DNA of 64,000 bases from Erwinia persicina NBRC 102418 (GTDB lineage: Bacteria > Pseudomonadota > Gammaproteobacteria > Enterobacterales > Enterobacteriaceae): contig NZ_BCTN01000001.1 of NCBI RefSeq assembly GCF_001571305.1, positions 310,001 to 374,000 of the forward strand, given 5' to 3'. Every line of letters starts with the position of its first letter. Position 1 is the stretch's first letter. The notes below the pieces were generated by a model. That model had not been told where the DNA came from. It did no database searches and saw only the letters and a program-made list of their open reading frames with translations. Positions 53,709 through 63,181 of the stretch are shown piece after piece. The position numbers and the translations under genes were made by a program.

Positions 53709-54722
53709 TCAACGATACCCATTAGGGTTATTAGACTGCCAGTGCCAGGTATCACGCATCATCTCGTCAATACCGCGTGACACGCGCCAGTCCAGCTCTT
53801 TGTCTGCCAGCGATGCGTCCGCCCAGAAGGCCGGTAAATCGCCATCACGGCGCGGCAGGATCTGATAAGGGATGGCTTTGCCGGCCGCTTTCTCAAACGC
53901 CTTGACCATCTCCAGCACGGAGTAACCTACCCCTGCCCCCAGGTTGTAGGCTTTATAACCCTCAACGGAAGCAATGTGGTCAAGCGCTTTCAGATGGCCT
54001 TCGGCCAGGTCCATCACATGAATGTAATCACGCTCACCGGTACCGTCTTTGGTCGGATAGTCCCCGCCGAAGATGCCGAGCTTTTCAAGACGGCCGATGG
54101 CAACCTGGGCAATATAGGGCAGCAGGTTGTTCGGGATGCCGTTTGGATCTTCACCAATCTGACCCGACTCGTGTGCACCCACCGGGTTAAAGTAGCGCAG
54201 CGCGATAGTTTTAAATTCCGGGTTCGCCCTGGCGTAATCCCGCAGGATCTGCTCAACCATCAGCTTAGACGTGCCATAAGGGCTGGTGGTACCGCCAATC
54301 GGTGTGGTTTCCACATAGGGAACCGGGGCATCAGCACCGTATACGGTAGCCGAAGAGCTGAAGATAAACTGATTGACCCCGGCGCTGCGCATCTCTTCCA
54401 GCAGCACCAGCGTACCGGTGACATTGTTCTGGTAGTATTCCAGCGGCTTACGGGTGGACTCCCCTACCGCCTTCAGGCCGGCAAAGTGGATCACTGCAGT
54501 GATGGGGTTGCTGGCAAAAATATCGCGCAGACAGGCCCGGTCAAGGATATCCCCTTCACAGAAGGTCGCGGTCTTACCGGTCAGCTGTTCAACGCGGCGA
54601 ATCGACTCACGAGAGGCGTTACTCAGGTTGTCCAGTACCACCACGTCATCACCGCGCTGCAGTAATGACAATACCGTATGAGAACCGATGTAACCTGCCC
54701 CACCCGTTACTAAAATAGCCAT
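53709..54722 (-). CDS. galE: UDP-glucose 4-epimerase
   Basis: A 337-residue SDR that interconverts UDP-glucose and UDP-galactose. [10 protein letters not shown] at residues 7-16 binds [12 protein letters not shown] near residue 120 and the YxxxK motif in [12 protein letters not shown] near residue 147 are catalytic. It sits after galF at the end of the exopolysaccharide operon, where it would supply UDP-galactose, as in amylovoran and stewartan loci. Confidence 0.95.
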   Translation of the reverse strand: MAILVTGGAGYIGSHTVLSLLQRGDDVVVLDNLSNASRESIRRVEQLTGKTATFCEGDILDRACLRDIFASNPITAVIHFAGLKAVGESTRKPLEYYQNNVTGTLVLLEEMRSAGVNQFIFSSSATVYGADAPVPYVETTPIGGTTSPYGTSKLMVEQILRDYARANPEFKTIALRYFNPVGAHESGQIGEDPNGIPNNLLPYIAQVAIGRLEKLGIFGGDYPTKDGTGERDYIHVMDLAEGHLKALDHIASVEGYKAYNLGAGVGYSVLEMVKAFEKAAGKAIPYQILPRRDGDLPAFWADASLADKELDWRVSRGIDEMMRDTWHWQSNNPNGYR

Positions 54723-54768
54723 CTTGACTCCTTCAGACCACGTCGGACGCGGCCCTCATCAATTACGT

Positions 54769-55665
54769 TTATTTTGCCAGGATTTTCTGAATTTCTTCGC
54801 GGAACTCACGGCCCTGAGCATGATTACGCAGGCCCCAGGTGACGAAGGCTTTCATGTAGCCCAGTTTACGCCCGCAGTCGAAGCTGTCGCCACTCAACAG
54901 GTGCGCATCAACCGGCTGTTTCTTGTTCAGGTTAGCGATAGCATCGGTCAGCTGGTAGCGGCCCCACGCCCCGGGTTCCAGATTCTCCAGTTCCGCCCAG
55001 ATGTCCGCAGACAGGACGTAGCGCCCTACCGCAGCCAGATCGGAGTTCAGCGTCTGTGGGTTCTCTGGTTTCTCCACGAAGTCAACAATAGAGCTGACTT
55101 TGCCCGGGAAGTCCAGCGGCTCCTGGGTAGTAATCACGGAATATTCAGACAGATCGTCATCCGGCATGTGGTGCGCCAGTACCTGGCTGCGTCCGGTCTC
55201 TTCAAAACGGGCCACCATCGCGGCCAGGTTGTAACGGAGCGGATCGGCGCTGGCGTTGTCCAGCAGCACGTCCGGCAGCACCACCACGAAGGCCTGATCG
55301 TGCAGCATCGGGCGGGCGCAAAGCAGGGAGTTGGCCAGGCCCAGCGGCTGCGGCTGACGAACGTTCATGATCGTCACACCCGGCGGGCAGATAGACTGCA
55401 CTTCGCTCAGCAGCTGACGTTTTACACGCGCTTCAAGCAGGGCTTCCAGCTCGTAAGACGTATCAAAGTGGTTTTCAACCGCATTCTTGGAGGCATGGGT
55501 GACCAGAACAATTTCCTTGATACCCGCCGCCACACACTCATCGATGATGTACTGAATCATCGGCTTGTCGACAACAGGCAACATCTCTTTAGGAATGGCT
55601 TTTGTAGCAGGGAGCATATGCATACCGAGACCCGCAACCGGGATAACTGCTTTAAGCTTGGTCAT
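54769..55665 (-). CDS. galF: GalF, UTP-glucose-1-phosphate uridylyltransferase-like protein
   Basis: A 298-residue GalU-family protein. The signature [20 protein letters not shown] has MH in place of the GalU catalytic TR, which identifies GalF, a GalU paralogue thought to modulate UDP-glucose levels rather than act as the main pyrophosphorylase. Other motifs: [20 protein letters not shown] near residue 97 and [15 protein letters not shown] near residue 258. Start ATG 55665 gives MTKLKAVIP; a longer frame to 55710 is unsupported. Confidence 0.92.
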   Translation of the reverse strand: MTKLKAVIPVAGLGMHMLPATKAIPKEMLPVVDKPMIQYIIDECVAAGIKEIVLVTHASKNAVENHFDTSYELEALLEARVKRQLLSEVQSICPPGVTIMNVRQPQPLGLANSLLCARPMLHDQAFVVVLPDVLLDNASADPLRYNLAAMVARFEETGRSQVLAHHMPDDDLSEYSVITTQEPLDFPGKVSSIVDFVEKPENPQTLNSDLAAVGRYVLSADIWAELENLEPGAWGRYQLTDAIANLNKKQPVDAHLLSGDSFDCGRKLGYMKAFVTWGLRNHAQGREFREEIQKILAK

Positions 55666-55770
55666 AGTGTTTCCATATAAATGAAGTAAAAACGTTGACT
55701 GATTATGCAATAAAGAGATGATTCACAAGTATAATCTTTATCTGAAAAATTATCTGCCAGGGCCAGCAAT

Positions 55771-55796
55771 AAAAAAGGCCACCCGCTGGGTGACCT
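55771..55796 (-). terminator. Intrinsic terminator after amsL
   Basis: On the minus strand, 10-base arms AAGGTCACCC/GGGTGGCCTT (one mismatch) with a 2-base loop are followed by six T, 17 bases after the amsL stop. It implies that galF-galE are at least partly expressed separately. Confidence 0.8.
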
Positions 55797-55812
55797 TATA
55801 TTTATTACCGGG

Positions 55813-57153
55813 TTACAGCCATTGTGTGAACCATTCCGGCCTGATAAACAGATTAAAATAACTGACCAGTGCCATGATGCCGGTAAATACCAGCGCCACC
55901 GACATCCACTGACGGGCATAGGGGATAAACGGAATGCCAATCACCGGCTTAATGAAGAACGGATGAGCAAAGGCCGATATCAGCACCTGTGAAATCGACA
56001 GCGTCAGCGCCACGTACCAGACATTTGGCCAGATCCAGGTGGTTGCCAGCACCATAACGACAATGATACTCGCCACGACATTCCACCAGAACTCGACATT
56101 GGTCCGGCCGTTTGCCTGAGAAATCGCCCCTGTCAGCCCCCCCATCGGACGCAGCATACCGAACAGCAGCATCAGCGGGATGAGATGCCCCACCGCCTCA
56201 TGCGCCGGACCGTAAAGCAGGCGTACCACGACGGGTGAGAGAATGCCGATAGCCAGATACATCAGGCTGCTGAACAGCATAATCATGAACGTGCCCTTCA
56301 GGAACAGCTTCTGCAACTGGGCAGGCTCATGCTGTTTCTCGGCAAAGCGCGGCAGCGCCAGGCGGTTAATCACCGGCGTCACCAGCTTCAGCGGCTGCAG
56401 CACCAGTTCCTTGGCCAGCGAGTAGACGCCCAGCATCTCGGCCCCCATCACTTTACCGACAATCAGCGAGTCAGCCTGAGTACGCAGCTGGTTAATGGTC
56501 TGCGAACCCAGTTGATAAACGCCATATTTCATCGAGCTGAAAAAGGTGGATTTATCAAATTCAAAGGTAGGCCGCCAGGACTTCTCACCAAACCAGATCA
56601 TGCACAGAATACGCATGGCGGCATTAGCAAACAGACCGAGGATCACCGCCGACACGTTCAGTGGCGAGTAATAAAGCAGCCCAACCGTCAGCGCAAATGC
56701 CAGGAACTTGGTGACCATCTCTATCTTAGCCAGCAGCACCATACGTTTGGCTTTAACAAAGTGGGCCTGATACTGCGAAAGTGAGCCCAGCACCAGGAAG
56801 TTGATGCTGGTCAGCATGATCAGCCCGGTCAGCTCCGGAATATGATAGAAATGGGCAATCGGCCAGGCAATCGCTATCAGCAGCAGCCCGGTCAGCAGAC
56901 TGAGCAGAACGTTCACCCAGTAGATGGTGCTCTGTTCTTTGCGGGTAATATTCTGGCGATGCACGATGTAGCTGCTCATGCCCATATCCTGCAGGACCAT
57001 CGCCACTGCGAGGATAGCATTGATAATCGCCAGGATACCCAGTTCATGCGTTTCCAGCTTGCGTGCCAGCACCCCCAGCTGTACGACCTGTAACACCGCA
57101 GCGAAACAGGTACCGCCAAACAGCCATACGGCCTGATTTTTTAAACTACTCAC
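55813..57153 (-). CDS. amsL: Exopolysaccharide repeat-unit flippase (AmsL/WzxC-like)
   Basis: A 446-residue MOP-superfamily flippase with about twelve helices. The sequence follows the WzxC/AmsL branch: AVWLFGGTCFAAVLQVVQLGVLARKL at the N-terminus, YWVNVLLSLLTGLLLIAIAWPI near residue 78, MKYGVYQLGSQTINQLRTQADSLIVGK near residue 208. It would move lipid-linked exopolysaccharide repeat units to the periplasm. Start overlaps amsK by 4 bases. Order amsF-amsJ-amsK-amsL-galF-galE is that of the amylovoran locus. Confidence 0.85.
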   Translation of the reverse strand: MSSLKNQAVWLFGGTCFAAVLQVVQLGVLARKLETHELGILAIINAILAVAMVLQDMGMSSYIVHRQNITRKEQSTIYWVNVLLSLLTGLLLIAIAWPIAHFYHIPELTGLIMLTSINFLVLGSLSQYQAHFVKAKRMVLLAKIEMVTKFLAFALTVGLLYYSPLNVSAVILGLFANAAMRILCMIWFGEKSWRPTFEFDKSTFFSSMKYGVYQLGSQTINQLRTQADSLIVGKVMGAEMLGVYSLAKELVLQPLKLVTPVINRLALPRFAEKQHEPAQLQKLFLKGTFMIMLFSSLMYLAIGILSPVVVRLLYGPAHEAVGHLIPLMLLFGMLRPMGGLTGAISQANGRTNVEFWWNVVASIIVVMVLATTWIWPNVWYVALTLSISQVLISAFAHPFFIKPVIGIPFIPYARQWMSVALVFTGIMALVSYFNLFIRPEWFTQWL

Positions 57154-58373
57154 GCTAATTGCTCCAGAATTTCTGCCAGCTCACGGTAGGCAATATGCTG
57201 GTTAAATTCGGTTTCCACCCGCTGACGGGCAGCAATAACCACGGGAGCCACATCCGCCTCACCGCGTGACAGCTTCAGCAGGATCGCCGCCAGCGCCTCC
57301 GCATCCCCTTCCGGGGCCAGCCAGCCGGAAACATTGTGCTCAATCAGCTCGGGAATACCGCTGTGCTCGCTGGAGACGACCGGTAATCCCACCGCCATCG
57401 CTTCCATCAGCGCCACCGGGATACCCTCCATATCGCCGTCAGCTGCGGTCAGAGAAGGCAGGAGGAAGATATCGGCTTCATCCAGATAGCGTTTGATCTC
57501 CTCCTGCGGCTTGAACCCGACCATTTTCACACAGTCATTCAGGTCAGCGGCCTCGATCATTGACTGCAGCGATGCTTCCAGATCGCCGTTGCCGACGATG
57601 GTGAATTCAAACTTGCCGCCCTGGGCTTTAAGCAGTTTGCAGGCATCAATCGCCACCCCCAGCCCTTTCTTTTCGGTCAGGCGCGCCACGGAAAGTATGC
57701 GTAACGGCTGGTGCAGCGCGTCACGGATTTTGAGATTAAACTTCTCCGGCTCGATGCCCATCCGCGTAACGTGAATTTTCTCCGGGGGACAGCCCATAGC
57801 AATCAGCTTGTTTTCCCACAGATGACTGATCGGCAGCAGCAGTTCAGTCTGGGTAAACAGGCGCGCATAGTCCTCTTTATGTTCGTCAAGGATATGACGG
57901 CGGGAGATATCCGCCCCGTGGAATACCGTGGCCTGCTTGCCCTGCAGCACATTCAGCTCGCGCAGTTTGTTGGCCAGCGCGCCGGCGTAGCCGAAGTGCA
58001 CGAGGAACACATCCGCCACGAACGGCTTTTTGTTAGCGGCAACAATAGCCGGCAACAGCAGCTTGCTGGACTGGGCGCCGTAGCGCCCGATGTTGAAGGA
58101 TTTTAAGGTGGCCGTATTGAGGATCTTTGGCAGGACAATCTGCAGACGCTGTTTCAGCTTATCGGCATTACTGACCTTCTCCTCGGGCAGCAGATAGTGA
58201 GTCTTCTCTGCCAGGTTGTAGCGATCGAACGCCCCGTGACGGTTAACCAGATCGCCAGGAAACACCGAGATAATCTCGACGTCGTAGCCAATATCAATAA
58301 AATGCGTGACCTGATTCAGTACAAAGGTTTCAGAGGAAACCGGAAATCGCATTGTGAAGAATGTCAGTTTCAT
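57150..58373 (-). CDS. amsK: GT4 glycosyltransferase (AmsK/WcaL-like)
   Basis: A 407-residue GT-B enzyme resembling colanic-acid WcaL and amylovoran AmsK: TMRFPVSSETFVLNQVTHFI at the N-terminus, VHFGYAGALANKLRELNVLQ near residue 128, SVARLTEKKGLGVAIDACKL near residue 230, and the EX7E motif in DGDMEGIPVALMEAMAVGLP near residue 318. In its relatives it adds a late sugar of the repeat unit. Four bases separate it from amsJ. Confidence 0.87.
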   Translation of the reverse strand: MKLTFFTMRFPVSSETFVLNQVTHFIDIGYDVEIISVFPGDLVNRHGAFDRYNLAEKTHYLLPEEKVSNADKLKQRLQIVLPKILNTATLKSFNIGRYGAQSSKLLLPAIVAANKKPFVADVFLVHFGYAGALANKLRELNVLQGKQATVFHGADISRRHILDEHKEDYARLFTQTELLLPISHLWENKLIAMGCPPEKIHVTRMGIEPEKFNLKIRDALHQPLRILSVARLTEKKGLGVAIDACKLLKAQGGKFEFTIVGNGDLEASLQSMIEAADLNDCVKMVGFKPQEEIKRYLDEADIFLLPSLTAADGDMEGIPVALMEAMAVGLPVVSSEHSGIPELIEHNVSGWLAPEGDAEALAAILLKLSRGEADVAPVVIAARQRVETEFNQHIAYRELAEILEQLA

Positions 58374-58377
58374 GGGT

Positions 58378-59628
58378 TCACCCTAAGCGTTTAACCACGT
58401 CGTCGGTAATACGGTTACCCAGAATCCGTTCCTGTTCCACAGCGAGGTCAACCTGCTGTTTCACCGCATCGTAGTTATCCAGCACATTATTCACGCGGGT
58501 GATAATGCTGCCATCCATCAGACTTTTCACATCGCTGGCCATATCCGGCAGGCCCAGCTGGTTCATCACGCCGAGAGATTTGTGCTCGTAGTTAATCGCC
58601 ACGGCAGGCGTACCAAAGTTCATGGAGATGATCGCGGAGTGCAGACGGGTGCCAATGGTGAGGTGACACTGGCCCAGCAGAATGCCCAGCTCAAGGTCAT
58701 TAAACTCGTCCATGATCACGTGATATTTATCTTTCTCATCAATGTGATCGCTGAGGGTCATCGCCACCATGCGATCATCTTTGTTGTAGCTGTCGATGCC
58801 GGTACAGGTAGAGAACGCCACCACCTGGTAGCCACGGGCGATCATCGCGTTAATCACGCGACCAAATGCCGCCTCGTACTGCTGCTGAGTCACGCCCAGA
58901 CGCTTATCAAACGGGGCCAGCTCGCGCACGGTGATCGCGATGGTCTTCTGCTGGCCAATCACCTGCTGCCAGTGCACCAGGTTATGCCCCGGCTCCGCCA
59001 CCTCACGTGCCCGCACGAGGAAGGCGGTATCAGCACCTTTTACCACTTTCCCGGTGGTGATACCGCCCTGCTTCATCATCTCCAGGCTGACGCTCTCACG
59101 TAGCACCAGACTGTCGACGCGGTCGAACACGAAATTCGCAATCTCATTAAAACGCGGCTTCTGGAACGGCCCGACACTGTGGCCAATCAGGTGGATCGGT
59201 TTTTTTGCCAGCAGCGCGCAGAGTGAATGTTCGAACTGCAGTGGACCGTACAGATCGACAAAGAACGAGCCGCCGACCTGGATAATCGCATCGTATTGCT
59301 TCAGGTTATCACTGAAAGCCTGGAGATAATCCGGCACCGGGAAAAGCTTGAAAATCCCGCGATTGGCAATGTGGGCCATCATGATCTTTGGCATCAGTCG
59401 ACGCTTAATCTTATCGACCAGCTTATTTTTTCCCTTTTTAGTTTCCAGAAAAAGGGCATCAGGCAGAATATCTTGCTGGAGCAGATAACCAGAACTGGTT
59501 GGATAACGGCTAATCACATCAATATCGAGATCGTTCCTTGCCAGATTTAACGAATCAATAATTCCGCGTAAAATTGCGCCATCCCCGCGATTTCCGCATG
59601 TATGATTGCCAACTAATAAAATCTTCAT
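58378..59628 (-). CDS. amsJ: Polysaccharide pyruvyl transferase family protein (AmsJ/WcaK-like)
   Basis: A 416-residue protein closely similar to E. coli WcaK (LLVGNHTCGNRGDGAILRG at the N-terminus; IIQVGGSFFVDLYGPLQFEHSL near residue 115; FSTCTGIDSYNKDDRMVAM near residue 273; GTRLHSAIISMNFGTPAVAI near residue 330). The family transfers pyruvate as a ketal to a terminal sugar of the repeat unit, giving an acidic polymer. A 197-base gap separates it from amsF upstream. Confidence 0.88.
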   Translation of the reverse strand: MKILLVGNHTCGNRGDGAILRGIIDSLNLARNDLDIDVISRYPTSSGYLLQQDILPDALFLETKKGKNKLVDKIKRRLMPKIMMAHIANRGIFKLFPVPDYLQAFSDNLKQYDAIIQVGGSFFVDLYGPLQFEHSLCALLAKKPIHLIGHSVGPFQKPRFNEIANFVFDRVDSLVLRESVSLEMMKQGGITTGKVVKGADTAFLVRAREVAEPGHNLVHWQQVIGQQKTIAITVRELAPFDKRLGVTQQQYEAAFGRVINAMIARGYQVVAFSTCTGIDSYNKDDRMVAMTLSDHIDEKDKYHVIMDEFNDLELGILLGQCHLTIGTRLHSAIISMNFGTPAVAINYEHKSLGVMNQLGLPDMASDVKSLMDGSIITRVNNVLDNYDAVKQQVDLAVEQERILGNRITDDVVKRLG

Positions 59629-59825
59629 AACTACTCCAGAAAAATTTTTGTAATTTTTTACAGGCCTAATTAGCCAATAAGTGATTAATTAATAAGTCTT
59701 ATTGTTTATAAAATGCCAAAATGCGTTCGATTCACTCTAATCATGTAAAACAGGCTGCCTGTCCTTGCCCTGGAAAAACAGCCTGATAACTCTGAAAATT
59801 CCTGGTATTAACGCCGAGCTGACGC

Positions 59826-62039
59826 TTATTTCAGCGAAAAGTAAGGGATGGCAACCTGACGGCCATTCAGCACGACAGAGACATACCCTTCCGGGCGATC
59901 GGTATTCACCTGGTCTGCGGTGAGCGGTCGTGAGGCCATCAGCAGATCCCCTGCTTCATTCGCCCCGATGCCGGCCTTACCGTTGTGCAGACTGAAACGC
60001 TGGCTGGCGCGGCTGACGTCTTTCCCTGAGGGCGGCTGACCGAAGGCCATGCTGCTGTCGAAACGGGCGCAGCGACCGGTTTTAAAACGGTCTTTCGCCG
60101 TGGTCTTGATCAGCACGCCGGCAGAGGCCACCCAGCCGTCGATTTTGACAAACACGCGCACATCCGTGTCATGCGGGGTTTCAATCATCACGTCCAGCAC
60201 CGGACTGGCACCTTCGGCATGCCAGGCGGCTTCAAATTTGTGCGTTTTACGCTGCAGGCTGATCACCGCCCTGCCGCCGGTTGTTTTGTCGCCCACCACT
60301 TTATTCAGCGGGGTGCTGCCGCTGCCATTGCTGAAGGAAGACTGACCAAAGATTTCGATCTCCCACGCATCACCCACGTCCGGCGTATAAATGTTGCCGA
60401 GTTCAACCCACTTCTGTTGCGCCGTGTTGTTTTCAATACGGAAACGCGAAGTCAGGTAGTTGTATTTCATACTGCCATCAACGGCGATACCGTAAGACTC
60501 AACGCGCGTTGATCCCCGCTCCCAGGCGCCCAGCCACTCGCCTTCCGCCAGCGAGTTATCGATCCAGCTTCCGGCCTGCAGATTGGTCTGACGCATGTTG
60601 AGGCGCGAATTATGCGCAATCAGCGGGTTTTTACAGGTTTCCAGGCTCAGGGCATCGATAATCCACTGTCCGTTGGAGATATCCCCGGGGAATTCGGTAT
60701 GTTCAATCCAGCCGTTGTGGATCAGCGACTGCCCGCAGCGTTGCAGGTTCAGCACCTTGCCGTCGGTACAGTACTGGGCGTTAAAGTTGGACAGTTCGAT
60801 GGCGGTGCTGTGGTCCCATTTGCCCTTCGGCGCATTCGACCAGACCGACTTAATGACATCGCCGCTGCAGCGCAGGGCATACCACTGGTCAATTTTACAG
60901 TCGAGGGTATCCATCAGACTGATCGCCGTGCCGCCGACGCGTACAAAGCGCAGACAGGCTCCACGGAAATACTGGCCGCCTTCACATTTGTTGTCGAAGA
61001 AGCCCTGTTTGTTCGCCTGCGTATCCGTACGGCCATTAAACTGCAGGTTACTGACCTCTACCCAGCGGGTGTTAACCTTAAAGACAAAGTCAGACTCGCC
61101 GTCGGAGACAATGGTGGTCGCCGGGAAATAGCCAAAGTTGACCATTGCCCCGGAGACGCGGAAGAAGCGGGTCTGCTCGCGGGAAAAATCACAGCCGCTG
61201 ACAAAGAACGTCCCCGCCGGGAACTGCAGGCAGATCTGCTGGCTGGCGTCCTGCGCCCACTGGTACATGGCTTTTATCGCCGGGGCAGCATCCGTTTTAC
61301 CGTCGGCAATGGCACCGAAATCAAACAGGGTCAGCCGGTTAAAATCTTCCACCACGCGACGCCAGTGGTAATCCGCTCCGGAGGAGATTGTCACGCCGCC
61401 GTCGTCCTTCGCGGCTTCCAGCGTGCCAACAAATTCGCCGCCGCCCACTTCCAGCCCTTCATGCCAGCTTTTCAGCTTGATTTTAGCGCCGCTGAACAGC
61501 GGGCGCGTTTTCCGCAGATCGTCGACCGAGGCAATTTCACCAATCAGCTGATAGCCCGCAGGCTGCGCCAGGCGCTGGCTGAAATTATTCGCCCCCCGGG
61601 TCACATCCGGGATGTTAAACAGCGTGTTGCCCGCATCGTCCACGACCGCCATCGAGTGGGAAGGGTCAGCGATCAGGGCGGCATTGTCGGCAATAAACTG
61701 CTCAAAGCTGCCTTTATTCAGCGCCACCGGCTGCTGTACCTGCGACAGTTTGCCGGAGGCATCGCGCAGATAGAGGTTAATCAGGTTTCCTGGCTGAGTC
61801 GGGTCTGCCCCCGCCTTACCGATCCAGAGCTTACCGTTAAAATTCTTCCAGAACTGATCCGGCATGGTATAGACGTTTTCCGGCGTCAGGATCGGTACAT
61901 CGCCCTTAGGCAGTTCGCCGGGTCCGATCCCTTTCAGCGCCAGGGAAGGCTCGCTTTTCGCTGCGGCGCTGGAAAACGAGCTGACAGACAGCCCGGCAAG
62001 AATCGACGAGAACGCCGTCAGTAATTCTCTTCTTTTCAT
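59826..62039 (-). CDS. amsF: AmsF/WceF-like exported protein with phage tailspike architecture
   Basis: A 737-residue protein in the position of amsF/cpsF(wceF). Residues 1-27 are a signal peptide (MKRRELLTAF, a twin-arginine-like KRRELL, then ASA-type AAA). Residues about 60-147 resemble the P22 tailspike head-binding domain from memory: NGKLWIGKAGADP against NGKIYIGQIDTDP, QQPVALNKG against TQPLIINAAG, HSMAVVDDAGN against HSMAIYDANGS. Residues 183-229 have the GGGEF...DDGG...WRRV linker common in tailspikes, then LFDFGAIADGKTDAAPAIKA opens a pectate-lyase-like beta-helix. WceF of Pantoea stewartii is a stewartan-modifying enzyme with a tailspike-like fold. Probably cleaves or trims its own polymer outside the cytoplasm. 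ATG 62039 is chosen to include the signal peptide. Confidence 0.82.
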   Translation of the reverse strand: MKRRELLTAFSSILAGLSVSSFSSAAAKSEPSLALKGIGPGELPKGDVPILTPENVYTMPDQFWKNFNGKLWIGKAGADPTQPGNLINLYLRDASGKLSQVQQPVALNKGSFEQFIADNAALIADPSHSMAVVDDAGNTLFNIPDVTRGANNFSQRLAQPAGYQLIGEIASVDDLRKTRPLFSGAKIKLKSWHEGLEVGGGEFVGTLEAAKDDGGVTISSGADYHWRRVVEDFNRLTLFDFGAIADGKTDAAPAIKAMYQWAQDASQQICLQFPAGTFFVSGCDFSREQTRFFRVSGAMVNFGYFPATTIVSDGESDFVFKVNTRWVEVSNLQFNGRTDTQANKQGFFDNKCEGGQYFRGACLRFVRVGGTAISLMDTLDCKIDQWYALRCSGDVIKSVWSNAPKGKWDHSTAIELSNFNAQYCTDGKVLNLQRCGQSLIHNGWIEHTEFPGDISNGQWIIDALSLETCKNPLIAHNSRLNMRQTNLQAGSWIDNSLAEGEWLGAWERGSTRVESYGIAVDGSMKYNYLTSRFRIENNTAQQKWVELGNIYTPDVGDAWEIEIFGQSSFSNGSGSTPLNKVVGDKTTGGRAVISLQRKTHKFEAAWHAEGASPVLDVMIETPHDTDVRVFVKIDGWVASAGVLIKTTAKDRFKTGRCARFDSSMAFGQPPSGKDVSRASQRFSLHNGKAGIGANEAGDLLMASRPLTADQVNTDRPEGYVSVVLNGRQVAIPYFSLK

Positions 62040-62128
62040 TGGTGTTATCCCGTGGTCAATTTTTTGGGCCTGCAAAGCAGGCATGGAACAGATGTCCAGA
62101 GATACTCACTGCGGAACCTGTGCTGTCC

Positions 62129-63163
62129 TTAAAGCAGGGACAGCCAGCTCTCTTTAATCACTTTGCCGTCGAATTTGCGCGACGTGGTCTGGGTTGCCGC
62201 GCTCATGGCATAGAACAGGGCGTCGTCATGAACGAGCTGGTTCATACAGTCGATAAAGCGCGCCCTGTCGTTCATCGCCACCAGGAAGCCATCTTTCTCA
62301 TGGTTAATGATTTCCTGCGGTCCGGTCGGACAGTCATAGGCAACCACCGGCAACGACCATGACTTGGCTTCCAGCAGCACCAGCGGCAGCCCTTCGTAAC
62401 GCGAGGTCATCAGTGCCATGTCGCTGTCGCGGTAGTAATCATTGATATTGCTGACGCGGCCAACGAAGTTGACGCTGTCGCTGATATTCAGCCGGGCAGC
62501 CTGGGCCACCAGCGCCTCCTTCAGCTCACCGTCGCCGGCAATGACCAGCTTCCAGTCAGGGTGGGTTGCCACAAACCCCTGCCAGACGTCCAGCAGCAGA
62601 TCGAACCCTTTCTGGTGATCAAGACGGCCCACCGCCAGCGCCTGATAGTGACGCTGCGTGCGCTGAAGATTTTTGTACACCACAGGATTGGGGATGGTTT
62701 TGCTGGGAATATTCCAGCCGTTAAATACCTGATGGTCTTTATCGGTCAGCACGATCACGCGATCGTAGTAACGCAGCGCCAGGTATTTGAGGAGTTTGAT
62801 CGGTTTGCTGAAGGAGTTGATCGCCACGTGCTCGCAGGCGTAAACGCGGGCAGGCTTCTTTTTCATCGACATCATGCTGTAGAGCGCAAACATCACGCTC
62901 AGGCGGCCCATACTGATCAGAAACACCGCATCAAACTGCTGCTGATGGATCTTGTTCACCGCCGCCTTCAGGGGATTTTTTTCACCGTTGAAGCTGACAA
63001 TTTGCTGTACCTGGTTGAAAGGATAAAACGGTTTCCCTGACCCTTCCAGCGAATAGATGGTCACTTCATGCTGCTCACCAAAGCATTCTGACATGAAGTT
63101 GCAGATATTCTCAGTTCCGGCATAGGAATATGCATCCTTGATGACCAGTACGATTTTTTTCAT
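62129..63163 (-). CDS. GT4 glycosyltransferase of the exopolysaccharide locus
   Basis: A GT-B enzyme of about 344 residues. The N-terminus KDAYSYAGTENICNFMSECF is the acceptor-side loop; LAVGRLDHQKGFDLLLDVWQ near residue 178 and SRYEGLPLVLLEAKSWSLP near residue 260 (EX7E) mark the donor site. I prefer ATG 63163, 9 bases after GAGGTG, over the in-frame ATG at 63172. It resembles the AmsD-type group, but I cannot assign which ams/cps enzyme it is. A 90-base gap precedes amsF. Confidence 0.83.
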   Translation of the reverse strand: MKKIVLVIKDAYSYAGTENICNFMSECFGEQHEVTIYSLEGSGKPFYPFNQVQQIVSFNGEKNPLKAAVNKIHQQQFDAVFLISMGRLSVMFALYSMMSMKKKPARVYACEHVAINSFSKPIKLLKYLALRYYDRVIVLTDKDHQVFNGWNIPSKTIPNPVVYKNLQRTQRHYQALAVGRLDHQKGFDLLLDVWQGFVATHPDWKLVIAGDGELKEALVAQAARLNISDSVNFVGRVSNINDYYRDSDMALMTSRYEGLPLVLLEAKSWSLPVVAYDCPTGPQEIINHEKDGFLVAMNDRARFIDCMNQLVHDDALFYAMSAATQTTSRKFDGKVIKESWLSLL

Positions 63164-63181
63164 TGTCTTCATCACCTCAGA

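Noticed and set aside
54769-55665. Call as galU
   Set aside because: The N-terminal loop reads GLGMHMLP, diagnostic of GalF; GalU has GLGTRMLP.
59751-59785. CAGGCTG...CAGCCTG hairpin between amsF and amsJ as a terminator
   Set aside because: The loop is long (about 21 bases), there is no T-run, and the downstream genes belong to the same operon.
60612-62024. 470-codon open frame on the plus strand opposite amsF
   Set aside because: It is antisense to a well-supported gene, has no recognisable domain, low-complexity arginine/glutamine-rich composition and no ribosome-binding site. A shadow of GC-rich codon bias.
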